From positions 762,001 through 826,000 of the forward strand of contig BSBK01005649.1 of NCBI GenBank assembly GCA_027943335.1: a stretch of DNA of 64,000 bases, written 5' to 3'. Below the pieces are notes generated by a model. It did not search any database. It saw nothing but the letters and a program-made list of their open reading frames with translations, and was not told the DNA's origin. This document shows, piece by piece, positions 37,387 through 50,150 of this stretch (position 1 is the first letter of the stretch; every line of letters starts with the position of its first letter). Source of the DNA: Chamaecyparis obtusa. Lineage: Eukaryota > Streptophyta > Pinopsida > Cupressales > Cupressaceae. The position numbers were made by a program, and so were the translations under genes.

Positions 37387-39203
37387 ATGACACATGAAAT
37401 ATATGTAAGAAGATTCATGACATATTGAAGTACTGATATTTTCATTATCATAAGATTTGACATTCATGGGAGAAATGACATGTGGCATAGGAGGGGCAAC
37501 AATATTAGGTGTGCTTGAAAACCAAAAAATGACAACAATGGGTATGATTGAAACCAAAGATGTAACAACTATTGCTACACATATCATAAGATGAACATCT
37601 ATAATGTGCTTCTATGAATGAAGTTCTCAAAGAAATGGATAGGCAAGCAATCTTGATATCAAATGCCATGAATTAAAAAAATAAAATTATTTTGAGTCTT
37701 TTCATGTCGTGAAGACAAAGCATATCAATGAGGAATGAGATGTTTATGATGAATCTCAAAACCAATTGTCATGACTTTACAAAACTGTGTGCGTGTGTGT
37801 GTGTGTGTGTATTCTTTTCATGCTATGGAGAGAAACAATATCAACAAGGAATGGCATGTTACACACTTAGAGGTATGGTATTGTGATTTGAACAATATTA
37901 TGGAGTAATTGATTTGATGTCTCATTGTTTAGGTAAATATTTGGTGGAATAAGTTATGTTTAGTAATTAGCCAGTCTAATGTGTAGATAGAATGGAATGA
38001 TTGATTTTTTGTACATGACACTGAGATTCAAGCTTAGACATTCACCTAATGCATCCAACTCAAGATTCAATTTTCAATGTTCATTATATAATAGTAATAA
38101 GAACCAACAAAAACCCCAAAGGTGTCCAACAATAGACACAACAATAATGTTATAAATTTAAAATATACTACTACCAAAAATTATAAAAATTACAACAATG
38201 CTTGATAGGGAGTACTTATGATTTAATAGGGATGTGTGAGGCTTTGTGGCCTCTCCAAGTCCTTTTCCTTCTCTTTGTTATCTGTTTCATTAAGCCAACA
38301 AAATGGGCAAGCCTATATCCCTCAGATGGTCAAGGGATATCATAAACATTCTTGGCCATCTTTGGGACATCTTAACACCCCTGAGATAGTCAAATGACAT
38401 CACAAATTTTTTTTGCTGGCTCAAAAACAACTAGACATTCCTAGAGCATACGAGCTCCTAATGAGGCATTTTGAGGATATGACCCTATAAATATCAAGGG
38501 CAACAAAGAGCTAGGAGACTTCCTCTGCTATCCCTATGTCCTTCCATGGCACAAAAATACAAGGCTTGAGTGGGGGACACATCCTTCTGTAACTCGTATT
38601 TTAGTTCTTTCTTATGTAAACAAAACTTGGACTGATCCCTTAAGAAGTAGGGTTTGGTGTAATCACAACTCTATTCTTCACATTGAGTGTATTGAACATT
38701 AAGGTACACCAAAAAATAATATCCACAAAATATTTCTTCCTCATATTCAATGATCTTAGATTACATTTTTACATTTAGTCTTAAAAATAAATAATAATAA
38801 ATAAAAGCATTTAGATACTTCAATAAGAAGTACCCTTGAAGTGCAATAACACAACCACTATCTTCCCATTCCCTCATCTCCCTGCCCAACCCATATCCCC
38901 CTCCTCAACTAAAAGGAAAACCTCAGTCATAATTGATATAGTCTAATAAGCTTTTGGCCTTACGTTTTTCAAATCAGTATTGTGCACGTTATGATCTTGA
39001 TTGACATATTTATGATAAAATATTCCAACAATTAATGTCGTACTAACTAATTGCATCAATTGACAAAAAAAAATGTCCCTCTAATAGAAGCTGTTATACT
39101 GACCTGGCCCACCCATTGTTGCAACCCTTTAATGTGCTCTCTGATCTGTTCACGGTTGAAATACTTTATTAAGAAACAGCTTGAACCTTTGTTTTCTTTG
39201 GCC
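37387..39203. other. AT-rich intergenic sequence with a GT microsatellite
   Basis: A (GT)n tract lies at about 37786-37810. Otherwise there are only short random ORFs, and I recognise nothing else here. Confidence 0.5.
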
Positions 39204-41780
39204 TCACAAATCTTCATTAAGTACAACGATTAGAGGGAAATTCATCCATTGTAATTTCCTTCTTATCCTCATAGATTCTTGCCCAACCTGCTTTACCAGT
39301 TGCTCTTGTATCATGCCATGTTTAGCATGAGGATTCCACAAGGTATTTTTATTAAATTTGTCAATTTTTTGAAAAGGTCCTTGCTGTGAATTCTCAGTCT
39401 GTTCTATATACACCAGTGTAGGCTCTGCTTTGATAGTTTCAAAAGAACTAGAGTTTTTTATATCCAAGTTATGTGTTTTTGGCTGATATTTCTGAGTTTT
39501 CATCCGGGAAACCTCTTTAATCTCGCATGGACTTTCAGAAGATACCAATATACTTCTAGTTTCAACTTCCTTATGTGAACAGGTTGAGAGAGCAGATTCT
39601 GTATATTTCTGTTTAAGTATAGGTTGAAGATCATCTGTTTCGTCATGGATATGATTCACTTCGATGATCTTTTATATTTCAGTCTTCATCATATCCGAGT
39701 CATGTCCAGTAGGCAAAGAAACTTGAGTTTTTGTTTGTGTAAGCCTTTTCTTCTGACTTGATATTCCAACAAATCCAGCTTTGCTTCTGGCTTCCCGCTC
39801 AATCTGCATATTTCTTTTACAGCTTGCTGAGGAGCATTGGCTGAAGAAGAGATTCCAAGTTCAGCCTTCTTTTGTTTCTCTTGCATCTGCCCATGATCAG
39901 CTCGAGGGATCCAAAAGGTAAATTTATTCATTTCACAATTTTGTTGGAAAGGTGCTTTCTTTGATCTTAACGGTTTTTCTACCATCACTTGGTTCAGTTT
40001 GTATTTGGGTGAGATCTTGCATCTCACATGGAATTTTTGCAGATGCCTGCGAACTTCTTACTTCCTGCTGTGAACAGTTTGAGGAGGCGGGTTCAATCAT
40101 CCTTTTAACTGGAGGCTGTTCATCCTGTGTTTTAACAAGCACAGAAACTCTATAATTTTCACCAAATTTATGTTAAAACCAACAGAACTGTTGATATTTG
40201 AGGAAACTGGCACACTAGTTATAAACTCCGTTGCTCCAAGGTTTGATGACTGCGTGTATCTTAACAGTTGTTCTACCATTGGTAGTATAGGCTTTACACT
40301 GATAGTTTTCAATCTGTCAAACTTCGTCATCCTTGAGTCAACTTCCCATTGAGCGCAGCTTGAAGAAGTGGGTCCAATCTTTCTCCATTTTGTTGGAGTC
40401 AGTATATCAAGTGTCCTGTCACATGCAGAAGTGACCAGGATGGACTTCAATGGATCAGATTTCAACTTATGTGATTCCTGATCACTGAATTGAGTTTTTA
40501 GTTGGGTGAACCCTTACATCTCACATGGAATTTTTGCAGATGCCTGTGAACTTCTTACTTCCTACTGTGAACAGTTTGAAGAGGGTGGTTCAATCATCCT
40601 TTTAACTGGAGGCTGTTCATGCTGTGTTGTATCAAGCACGGAAGCTCTATAATTTTCCACCGAATTTATGTTAGATCCAACAGAACTGTTGATATTTGAG
40701 GAAACTGGCACACTAGTTATAAGCTATGTTGCTCCAAGGTTTGATGACTGAGTGTATCTTAACGGTTGTTCTACCATAGGTGGTATAGGCTTTACACTGA
40801 TAGTTTTCAATCTGTCAAAGTTCATCATCCTTGAGTCAACTTCCCATTGAGCGCAGCTTGGAGAAGTGGGTCCAATCTTTCTCCGTTTTGTTGGAGTCAA
40901 TATATCAAGTGTCCTGTCAAATGCGGAAGTGGCCAGGATGGACTTCAATGGATCAGACTTCAACATATGTGATTCCTGCTCACTTGGTTCAGTTTGTGTT
41001 TGGGTTAGCTCTTGCATCTCACATGGAATTTTTGCAGATGCCTGTGAACTTCTTACTTCCTGCTGTGAACAGTTTGAAGAGGCAGGTTCAATCATCCTTT
41101 TAACTGGAGGCTGTTCTTCCTGTGTTGTATCAAGCACAGAAGCTCTATAATTTTCCACTAAATTTATGTTAAATCCAACAGAACTGTTGATATTTGAGGA
41201 AACTGGCACACTAGTTATCAACTCTGTTGCTCCAAGATTTGATGACTAGGTGTATCTACTAGAGGATAATTTAGTACGGACAGGACCGTAAACAGGACAA
41301 CAATTATCCCTACATCTTTTATGATGCGGAATAAGAGTCTTGGATGCACTGCAATATGGATAATTACATTGTCTTTCATGGCATGCGGTCATGTGTGCCC
41401 ATAGCTTGTATTTGACAACATATGCACCATTCTGACATTGACATTCTGGAGTTGAACATTTACTAGAATGACAAAAATTATAGCAACAAAAGTTCTCTTC
41501 CAACTAATTGCCTTTTCATTTCTGCATTGCTTACAGTTGGCTGTAACGAAGGCTTAATCTGAAGTACACCTCTTCTTTCCTCAGGTGATTGCTGTTTTTA
41601 TTGATTGTATTGTGTTTGTTTATGTTGCAATCCTGGAACATGTATCAAGTTTGTCGATACTAATCTTGAAGAGTCCTGATCAAAATTTTCTGCTTCATGA
41701 AATCTACGTGATTCAGGACCAGGAAAATTTCTAGAATGCATAAGATCAGCTGCATTCGTTGTATCACCAGTTGTGTTCAC
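39204..41780 (-). pseudogene. HAC-type (p300/CBP) histone acetyltransferase fragment: TAZ finger and repeated linker
   Basis: Minus frame 41503-41246 has a TAZ-type zinc finger: CSTPECQCQNGAYVV, KLWAHMTACHERQCNYPYC, LIPHHKRCRDNCCPVYGPV. The spacing and the KLWxHM/HHxxCxD/CPVxxPV motifs are those of the first TAZ domain of plant HAC acetyltransferases, which acetylate histones in the nucleus. Downstream lies a linker with PPVKRMIEP-like motifs, repeated in tandem (see 39950-41240). A more divergent repeat follows at 39659-39204. Stops (for example 41246 TAG, 40724 TAG, 40562 TAG, 40514 TAA) and at least three frame changes (near 40120, 40030 and 39680) show it is decayed. Upstream 41780-41598 is a possible preceding segment in another frame. 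No PHD or catalytic domain follows on this strand. The catalytic part of a HAC lies 5.6 kb away on +. Confidence 0.75.
39950..41240 (-). repeat. ~500-bp tandem repeat in the HAC linker, about 2.5 copies
   Basis: The marker GTTGCTCCAAGRTTTGATGA occurs near 40230, 40731 and 41229, spacing about 500 bp (498 and 502). Each unit encodes an ITSVPVSSNINSSVG segment, a KRMIEPASSNCSQQEV segment and an ILTPTKRRKIGPTS segment. The 498-bp step keeps frame; the 502-bp step does not. Confidence 0.9.
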
Positions 41781-42114
41781 CTACTTATCCTGGAAGAGAA
41801 AAAAGAGCCAAAAATGTTCATTAGGAAACAGATAAATAGACTTCCTAGCAGTAGGTATGCACAATTCTATGTACTACTCCTGATTGGGTGAAATGAATAT
41901 GCTCGTATAAGAATACAATCAATGCAATCAAATATAGGAAGCATCAAGCTATATGCATTGTAATTCAGTTTTTTTGAATAAAGTTACACAAGATGGGATG
42001 AAAAAATTTGAAAGAAATTCTTAGAACTATTTATGATTTATTAAACATTGTATAATACATTTCAGATATTTCTTTGCTCTCACATAATGATGTTTTTGCC
42101 AATTGAAAGATATC

Positions 42115-42163
42115 ATCAGTATATGGACAGTGCTTTAATCTTCTAAGATGTCCATATACTGAT
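42115..42163. repeat. Perfect 15-bp inverted repeat (hairpin)
   Basis: ATCAGTATATGGACA (42115-42129) and TGTCCATATACTGAT (42149-42163) are perfect complements around a 19-base loop. Confidence 0.85.
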
Positions 42164-45100
42164 ATAAATCTAAACAAATAACTCAGACAGGAGGATCATC
42201 AACTCTACTCAACGAATCATATAGAGGCAAATTCCGATCGCTACTGAGCATCTCAAACTAGATGCTAGCATGCAAAGAAAATTGTGTATTAACTTCACAG
42301 ACAGATTCCTAAAGAGACGCCAGGATCGCATTGCCTGTGGTACTACTTTCTTTGCAAGGAAAATTTCTAGTAAGAAACAGGTAGAACAATAAGACAGGTT
42401 CAGGCTTGAAACCCATTCCAGGAGCTAAAAACCAAATTGAAAAAAATACAACACAGAAAATAACACAATATAGATTCATCCTTGACCAACTAAAGCCAAT
42501 TAAGTTGTCAGCTCAATATTGGATATAACTTATAAGTGTGAGAATAAGGATATGAATAATTAACAAAAGTAATAGAATAGCTTACATTTACAGATTCCGT
42601 AGGAATCCACGTAAGAAACATATATTGAAAAAGCGACAGTCAAATTGTTCAGGCTAGCTAAACAAGCAGCTTCATGTACAGCTAACAAAACATACTAATG
42701 GATAACAAAGCCAGTTCCTTTGCAAGAAATTATTCTTCAATCACCTTCTTGGGAAATCATTCTTGACGTACTGACGATTATATTCACGAATGTTTTGTCA
42801 ATTTAATTCCTTCTCAAACAGAGAATAGCTCAACAAAAAGAAATGGTTATTAAATATGCTTGAAAGGTACGTACCATCTACAGCACCATGAGAACATGAG
42901 AAATAGTAATTGTGAATTCAACATTATTGTAGAGACCTGATTAATTCCCCAAAGAGCATGTTATATACCCAACAAAAGTCTTACATTGAGATCTTTCTCA
43001 AATCCTTGTCACTATGTAGTCATTGGACTAACTACATTTGGGACGTGCTCATTTTGGATAATAGTAGGATGATTTGTATAAAATTATTAAGAAAGCAGGA
43101 AATGGTCATTAAGTTAAAACAGACCCATACAACTGCGCTTTAACATAATGTACTAGTGAAGTTTTCTGTAAGAAAAACACACCTCCTATCAATAAACAAA
43201 TAACCATACACTAGACATTTCATGCTGTGTAATAAATGGTGTAACTAATGTGCACATTTATTAACTTGTCCCTTGCGCATCATATGTTAATTTCTATTTC
43301 AAATATCATTTCTGACACCATGTATTCACACAGAATGCAAAACAACAGCATTCACCACAGCATTTGTATTTTTTTAACGTAGAACTGGCCAAAGTCAAGT
43401 GACTAGAACTTGAGAAAGATTCAACAAGTCAAGATGTAATGAACTCGTCCCTTAAAGACTTTACATATGAAAAATACTTCCTCAAAATATCACAAAAGAA
43501 AAAAGATTCCCATAAGTCCACAACATGTATAACTAATACCAAACAATCCAGTGTGGACTGAAAAGTAAAATACAAAAAATAGGAAATAGTTTATAATCCA
43601 AAGCTTCAATCTGTTTAGACTTTACAAGGCATTGTAAGTGACTTCAACAGAATTAAAGCACATAGTGCAAGAAGTTTAATGACATGAAAACCGTCAAAGT
43701 TTAAACATACAGAGACCAAATTTAAAAATCCATAGATTGCCACTGGCCACCTTAGTTTACGAGCCTAACTACAAAGCTGTTATAATTGTTGCAAACTATA
43801 TATTCTATAAAACATGTTCAAACTTACAGAAAGAATATCTGAATTCTGAATACTCACAATCCTGTTTTGAATTTTGGGAAAAAAATAAAATTTTGGAATA
43901 CCATTCACAATTCCAGCTGCTGGGAATGATAACAGAAAGTGTCCATTACTTCGCTATTTTGCAACAACCTTCAAAGAAGGCACAATTTTGAATGACAGCA
44001 TTGATGATATATTTTTAGGGTTCACAATGCATGGCAACATGGATAAATACATTTTCTATAATGGCATATGGTAATTTGTGTCTGTGCTATAAAGAAATGA
44101 GCAGTTTGGCTTTGGCATTTTGCAGCTGAAGATTTTCTGACATGGCACAAGAACCACTAACATTGTTGTTTCACTTCTTAAATTTTCTGCCATTCAGCAT
44201 AAAAACTAGGAAGCAGCCCCACACCTTTGCTCAACTTCAAATGATGCAGATACAGATGAAGAAACACCCTTTCAAAACAATTGTTGAGAGAGCTGATAGT
44301 GCTATGTTGTACCTCTACCCAGTACTTTATCTGAAACTTGTTGAAACATGATTATGTATTTTGTCTTGGATAAAATAAAGTATTCATTATAGAAACTATA
44401 TCCTCAGGGATAATGCTTAATCAAAGTTCAAACAGTTATGACTAGACCCATGTCACTGGGTTGAATTTTATTAAAAGGTTTTCTTTGAAAATAAATCACA
44501 GAGATTAGAATATAAATACTTTTTTGTATATAGCTTCAAACATCCAAAGCCATAGTGAGGTTGTTAGCGAGTTCTTCCCTCAACTAAAAAGAAATATGTG
44601 CAATCATGGTACTAAGAGAATGGAATTAGTGCAAGGTGTGAAGCTGTTTGCTATTGGAGGCTTTGTTGGCGCGTCCTGATGGTTACGTCTACTACTAAGA
44701 AGGAATTGGGATGTGGTGAAGCCATAGTTTGAGTAGGGTGGGATAATGCAAGGTCATTATATGAGTTTGCATTCTCATGGAAGATAGCAATTTGTTGGGC
44801 ATTGTTTGATGCAAGTGTTGGGTTAGGTGTGGTTTTCTCTACCCACCATTGATGTTTCATTTACTATTGTAGATGGTTGGAATGGTATGGGGCCTTGGAA
44901 AGGTCTAGATCCATATCTCCACGGTTTGGTCTCAAATCATCACCTCTAAGCAACTTTTGACAGTTCCTACCTAGACCCTAAGAAATGATCAAGGTAGTGT
45001 TGGAAGCGGAGTGGGGTGCAAGATACTGATAAAAGAAGAAGCAATAGCATGATTAGAGCCAGCTCCTTAGCTAGCTTGAATCCTAAAGTATCAAACAAAG

Positions 45101-46188
45101 CACTAAGAGAGTGGACTTGCTACTTGTTCATGCCAAAGGAGATGTTAATGCAACCTTTGGTAGCCTTCCCTCCATTCATAACCTTTGTTCATGAAAGAGG
45201 ATTGGATTGGCATGCATACGTGTATAAAACCTTTGTCTTTGTTTATCAGCAAGCTTAGGGCCTACACGTGTATTGCTAGGATGTAATGAAAGTAGTCCTA
45301 CACCTTCAAGCAACCCTATCTCATCTAGGTTGAAAGGTTATCAATGACTGCATCCCTCCTCATTTTGGGAAGAACAGAATGGAATTAGTGCAATGTTTGA
45401 AGTTTCCTTCCAGCAGAGGCATTGTTGGTGTGCCTTCAATGGTTAGGTTTGGTGCTGAGGTGGACGAAGGGAGTGGCATTGGAACTTAGGGTATGATGAA
45501 TCCATAGTGTGCCAATGGAGCAGTACTTTTGGGGTCCAGTTTGGCTTCTTTTTGCTATTGATGTCAGCTTTGGATCTTCTTTATAGGCAGCTTTGTGTTG
45601 TTTTGGTTTCTTTCTCAATAGTGCAGAATGGATCGTTTAGCTTTTTCCTTTAAGTCCTAGTCCTCCTTTATAAAGCTCTACCAATAATCTTTTAGTTGGT
45701 TTTTTGTTTGAGGCTTTGGCTTCCTTGCTTTCTTGATGTATCTCTACATTTATGTTCATTTGAGGATAAAGCCGGCATTTACTATCATTGGCAAAAGGAT
45801 GAAAGCTACCACCAAGTAGAAAGTTGTCATGGGGAATTTCTTGATCTCTCTTCCAAAAATCACCTCGTAATTTAATTGTATCTCATTTTCTGCATGATCA
45901 GAGAGGGACATACTCCATCAAAGGGGAAAAAAGGCTGTTATCAATGGAACTTGTGAGTGAACTGCAGTGACAGACAAAGGATAGAATATAGGATACTTGC
46001 TTAGCCAGAAAGGAAAAAGAAACAAATGTTGATCAAGAAATTAAAAGATGTGCTAAGTCTGGAAAAACACAAACAAAAGCTCAATCACAAAGAAAAATAA
46101 ATAATTTGCAATTGCTGCCACCATTATATCAAATACCAGAGAATGGTTGAGAAAATACTGTCTAGGAAACACTCTGCAAACTTGTCAT

Positions 46189-46260
46189 ACAGGTGTCGCT
46201 TGACCAGTCGGCATGCAAATCTCATATGCATGGACATACAGGTGTCACTTGACCAGTCGG
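46189..46260. repeat. Short direct repeat ATACAGGTGTCRCTTGACCA
   Basis: Two copies about 40 bp apart, each ending GTCGG. Possibly a slippage product. Confidence 0.7.
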
Positions 46261-46870
46261 TATTTACATATTACTTAATTTTCAAATACATACCGTATTA
46301 TGTATCGTGTTGCTGCTGACTCAGCTCTTATTCTCCCTTCATTGATCAGACCTTATTTTCTTACAAGCTTACACCTTATTCCAAGGCAATCACTGGCATA
46401 TTAATACTAATCCATTCAGATGCAGAATTCCTTGCCGACGTTGTCCTATTACAGCGTGGATTATTGTCTACTTCCTGTCTTCGATGCCCACTGAAATGAG
46501 ATCACTATCAATATATATCTTTAAGATTGAGCGGTGATGTCTTGTCTCTTATTTTTTTGCACCTTTCTCCCTTGCATGTCGTTCATTGATAATGAGATAG
46601 TTGGTTCACATAGTTATTCCTTATTATTAGTTTCAACTACAAAATCCATTAATAATCGATATGTTAATTATATCAATAGAGGAAGGTTAAGTATGTTGCT
46701 TAGTTGTCTCATTTGTCAACACTCCCATTGTAACTCCTGTTGCTCGTTCACCATTACTACAAAAAGGGTCCAGGATCATCCATATGTAATGCCACATTAA
46801 TACCTTAGCTAATCAAACAAATACATTCGCTATTTTTGCATTGCCCATTTACTTTGTAGTCAACCATTTT

Positions 46871-47094
46871 GGCACTGGCTATGGGGCGAAATATTTGCAC
46901 TGGCCCATAGCCAGTGCTGTATTCTCACCATACCTGCAACACAAAGTTACGGACGGGAAATGTCACTAATTTTTTTTTACTGGAGATTGTAATCTACAAT
47001 GTTTTATATGAGAATGTAATTATTTCAGCAAAGTGTTAATTATATGAGAAATTTTAATGAATAATGATATTTTTTAAATATAAATTCTATACAT
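46871..47094. repeat. Dispersed repeat, copy 2, with terminal 14-bp hairpin
   Basis: It matches 29271-29564 in inverted orientation. At its left end GCACTGGCTATGGG (46872-46885) pairs perfectly with CCCATAGCCAGTGC (46904-46917). The same hairpin is decayed in copy 1. It looks like a small non-autonomous DNA element, family unknown. Confidence 0.75.
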
Positions 47095-47368
47095 GTCAGA
47101 TGCCATAAATAGTTATGAATGATTTGATAACTGATATAAAAATGATTTAAGTGTGTCAAAGACGATAATAGGCAGGGAGCAGTTGCTTGTGATTCTTTAT
47201 AGATTTTTTTTTTAACATTTGTGGTTTCTTGTGATGTATTATCTATGATTTATCATTCCAAGAAAAGTGGAGATTAAGAGTGCTATCAATCTATTGAGAT
47301 ACTTGTGGTTACAATTGTTGTGTAACTTTCTGCAGTGAGGATTCCTAAATGATTTGATTGTTGAACAG

Positions 47369-48377
47369 ATTGGATATTTGGATTACTCTAAGAGACGGGG
47401 GTTTGCTAGTTGTTATATATGGTCCTCTCCTCCATCAGAAGGGAACAATTACATTCTCAATTGTCATCCTGAAACACAGACGACACCACAAACTACCAAG
47501 TTCCGCGAGTGGCAACAATTTTTTTTTTCCTGATAACAATACATGCCAAAATCCAGATATATGGAAGCCTTATTAAAAATAATAGTAGCTGTCCTGCTTC
47601 ATGACTATGATGATAAATGTTTTTTCAGACATCTTCAAAAAGTATGCAAGACAATTGGCACTGCTTGATTGAAGATGAATTGCAACCACTGCAATGTGAA
47701 TTTGATTTTCAGTACTAATATATGACTAATAATAATTGTGTATGATGCAAAACTGATACTCAAATTAAGTTGTGGATATGTATGGGTTAGGTATCTTAAA
47801 ATGCTGCATAAGGCCAGAAAGGAAGAAATTGTGGTGCATGTAACAAATATGCATGATTACTTTTTTGTGTCTTGAGATCAAAAGGCTAAAGTAACTGCAG
47901 TTCGCCTTCCATACTTCGATGGGGACTATTTCTCCGATGAAGCATGGAATGTGATAACATCCAAACTTGAACAAGAGGAAGAACGTCGACAGAAACATCA
48001 GAATATAAACAAGTCTACCACAAAGAGGTCTTCAAGAGCTGCTGCCCAAGCAGAATGTGACAGTGATTCTTCAAATGATAGTTTTCTAATGAAGAAGGTA
48101 AAATCTCTTGGCTTGGTTTTTTGTTCTAGTTTTGGTGTTAATGGTTGTTTCAACAGGAATATACTCTTCCATTTTAATATTAGAAAACTATGATAATCTT
48201 CTTTCCTGCTTACCATTGTGTTGTATATTTTCAGCTTGGAGATAGCATCTGTCAGTCAAAGAAAAAAAACTTCCTTATGATTCACTTGCAGCATGCATGC
48301 ACACATTGTTGTTTCTTTATTGTTTGTGGCAAGCAGTGGGTTTGCAAGGAGTGCCAGAATCTCCTGCTTTGCGACAA
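47369..48377 (+). pseudogene. HAC-type histone acetyltransferase fragment: catalytic (KAT11) and ZZ region
   Basis: Three exons can be placed by homology to plant HAC1-type acetyltransferases. Exon 47369-47511 follows TTGAACAG and encodes [18 protein letters not shown] and a [11 protein letters not shown] segment. Exon 47791-48097 encodes YLKMLHKARKEEIVVHV, then KVTAVRLPYFDGDYF; LPYFDGDY is a hallmark of the catalytic domain. Exon 48235-48377 encodes LQHACTHCC ... WVCKECQNLLLCDK, the start of a ZZ zinc finger. Reading frame is kept across the junctions (phases 2, 0 and 2). The first intron would use a GC donor (47512) instead of GT. A TGA at 47873-47875 interrupts exon 2 where the family has a TGE-like stretch, so this copy is probably dead. 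A possible next exon at 48772 continues the CDKC cysteine but then loses similarity. Upstream PHD-type exons are not found. Confidence 0.8.
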
Positions 48378-49813
48378 GTAAGCATTTTGTTCTGATATTG
48401 GAAGACCATTCAAGTTGTTTTATGAAAAATATTCATATTCTTAATCCAAGTAAAAAATGAATTGATTGTGATGTTAGTTAATCAAAGCATATTCAGTTTC
48501 ATGGGAAGATATTTTGTCTCTCTTTTACATGTTCTTGCGCTATCTCCTTTTAGTTAACCACACATCAAAACTACACCAATCTGTACATCTACATCTGCAG
48601 AAGCAGAAGCTATTACTGATAATATGATACCCTTTTCTGATTCTCTGCCAGTCAAATACTAAAACTTGGAACCAATGTTTTTTCTGCATTTTAGGGGATG
48701 GAATGGGATGGAATTTTATATATGTATGTATAAATTTATTTATTGACATTGAGTTATATTTGTTTTCAAAGATGCAATAGCAAGATTGCCATCTCACAAT
48801 CATGGTTTCCAAGTCTTGAAAGGAAGTTCCTTTGTTTTTATTTTCACAAGTTTTGTTTGTTGGGTGATGTCATGATACCATTCAAGTGGTCTGATTATCA
48901 CCATTTGATTATATTCATTTTCTTTATGAGACATTTTTTGCAATATTGTTTTAGAACATATTGATATTGTAGGTCCTTTTAAGCTAATTTTTTTATAGTA
49001 CCTAAATGCTGCAACTATTAGCACATTGTGGATTTTCTGAAACAATTTTTTGATGATATCCAATACATAATGCTTTACTTTGTTTTGGTGCCGGTGACTT
49101 ATGTGTGCCAGAAGATTTTAGCATGTTTTAATAAAACTGAAGGTCTCTTTTCTATTGGAAGAAAAAAGATAGGTTGGGGGATGCCTATGTGTTCTTGGGA
49201 CGGTTGAGAGAAGTATTAGACCTCCCCAACCATCCTAAGGTGTTGTTCTTGGGATGGATCCTCGGTTCCATGTGGATAGGGGATGGCCAAGAGATGAACC
49301 TTACTATTCCACTGTCACAAGAAAGCTGGGGAATGGAGATGCAAATGTGGATGTAGTTTAGGGGGATGTGTTAACATGTTACACAATATTATTCTATAGA
49401 CATGGTGCGGAGGTACTAAGAGATGTATAATGTCTCTCTTAACTCTGTAAATAATGGCCAATGATACCTCTTATGAGTGCTTATGTATAAAATTAATAGC
49501 TATATCACTGCTATCTTTAATATGACAATTGGAAGTACGCAAGATGATTAAGTCTATATATATTGATAATACTCTCAATTATCTTTATGATATGTACAAC
49601 CTGCCAATGATACTATATGGATTGGATGTTGAATCACTGCTGTAAGAAAAGATTAGATAATCCAATCTGCAGATATATATTTATAGTTCGCCCTTGTGTG
49701 ATTTATCAATGTAAACTATGCAATGAACTTTCCTCCAATGATGTTGTGTCTGATATATCTTTATAATTCTGCAATGTTGAATACTGTCCTATGTCTGATA
49801 TTATTTCAAAATG
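48378..49813. other. Intronic or intergenic sequence after the HAC fragment
   Basis: A weak HAC exon candidate (CNSKIAISQSW) starts at 48772. A 60-codon ORF at 49174-49356 (GDAYVFLGRLREVLDLPNHP) resembles nothing I recognise. No other feature is seen. Confidence 0.4.
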
Positions 49814-49818
49814 CTTAT

Positions 49819-50150
49819 TGATGCAGGAGCATCTTGGGTTTATGGCAATCCTGGATCAACCAAAAATATGTTAGAGTGTGTTCAGTTGCTCGGTAGCTTG
49901 TTCGGTTTGCTCGGTAACTACTTTTGAGTTCTCGGCGAAGTGTTCCTATCGGTCACTGACGAGCTCGGTTACTACTTTGTTGTTATTTACCAAGTTGGTT
50001 CGGTATGTTCGGTGTTGCTTGGTTCCTGAGTTCACCGACTAGTGTAGTTAATTGTTTGATGCTGGCCAACATGTTCAGTTAATTTTGGTCGCGTTATTAA
50101 TGTTGAGATCGCTCATTGGGAAACATGTGGACCTAAATTTGGGTTGTTGC
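49819..50150 (+). repeat. 5' LTR of the chromovirus, left part
   Basis: It starts TGATGCAGGAGCATC and matches the 3' LTR until GGGTTGTTGC, where the nested element begins. Confidence 0.93.

Larger units (their letters stand above)
41781..46870. other. Intergenic or intronic sequence without a supported gene
   Basis: Short ORFs only. It contains a hairpin (42115-42163), a diverged duplication beginning GAATGGAATTAGTGCAA (about 44620 and 45378) and a doubled ATACAGGTGTC-CTTGACCAGTCGG phrase (46189-46260). It lies between the two HAC fragments and may be decayed intron, but I find no HAC exon here. Confidence 0.45.

Noticed and set aside
43737..43991. Possible gene of 84 codons on +
   Set aside because: Biased composition, no domain, no homologous copy in the window and no splice context.
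46871..46917. Helitron 3' end, suggested by the terminal hairpin
   Set aside because: The loop is long (18 bases), no CTRR end follows the hairpin, and no TC start is evident at the other end.
41781..47368. Missing HAC PHD and upstream catalytic exons between the two HAC pieces
   Set aside because: Looked for cysteine-rich PHD motifs and catalytic-domain motifs on both strands and saw none.
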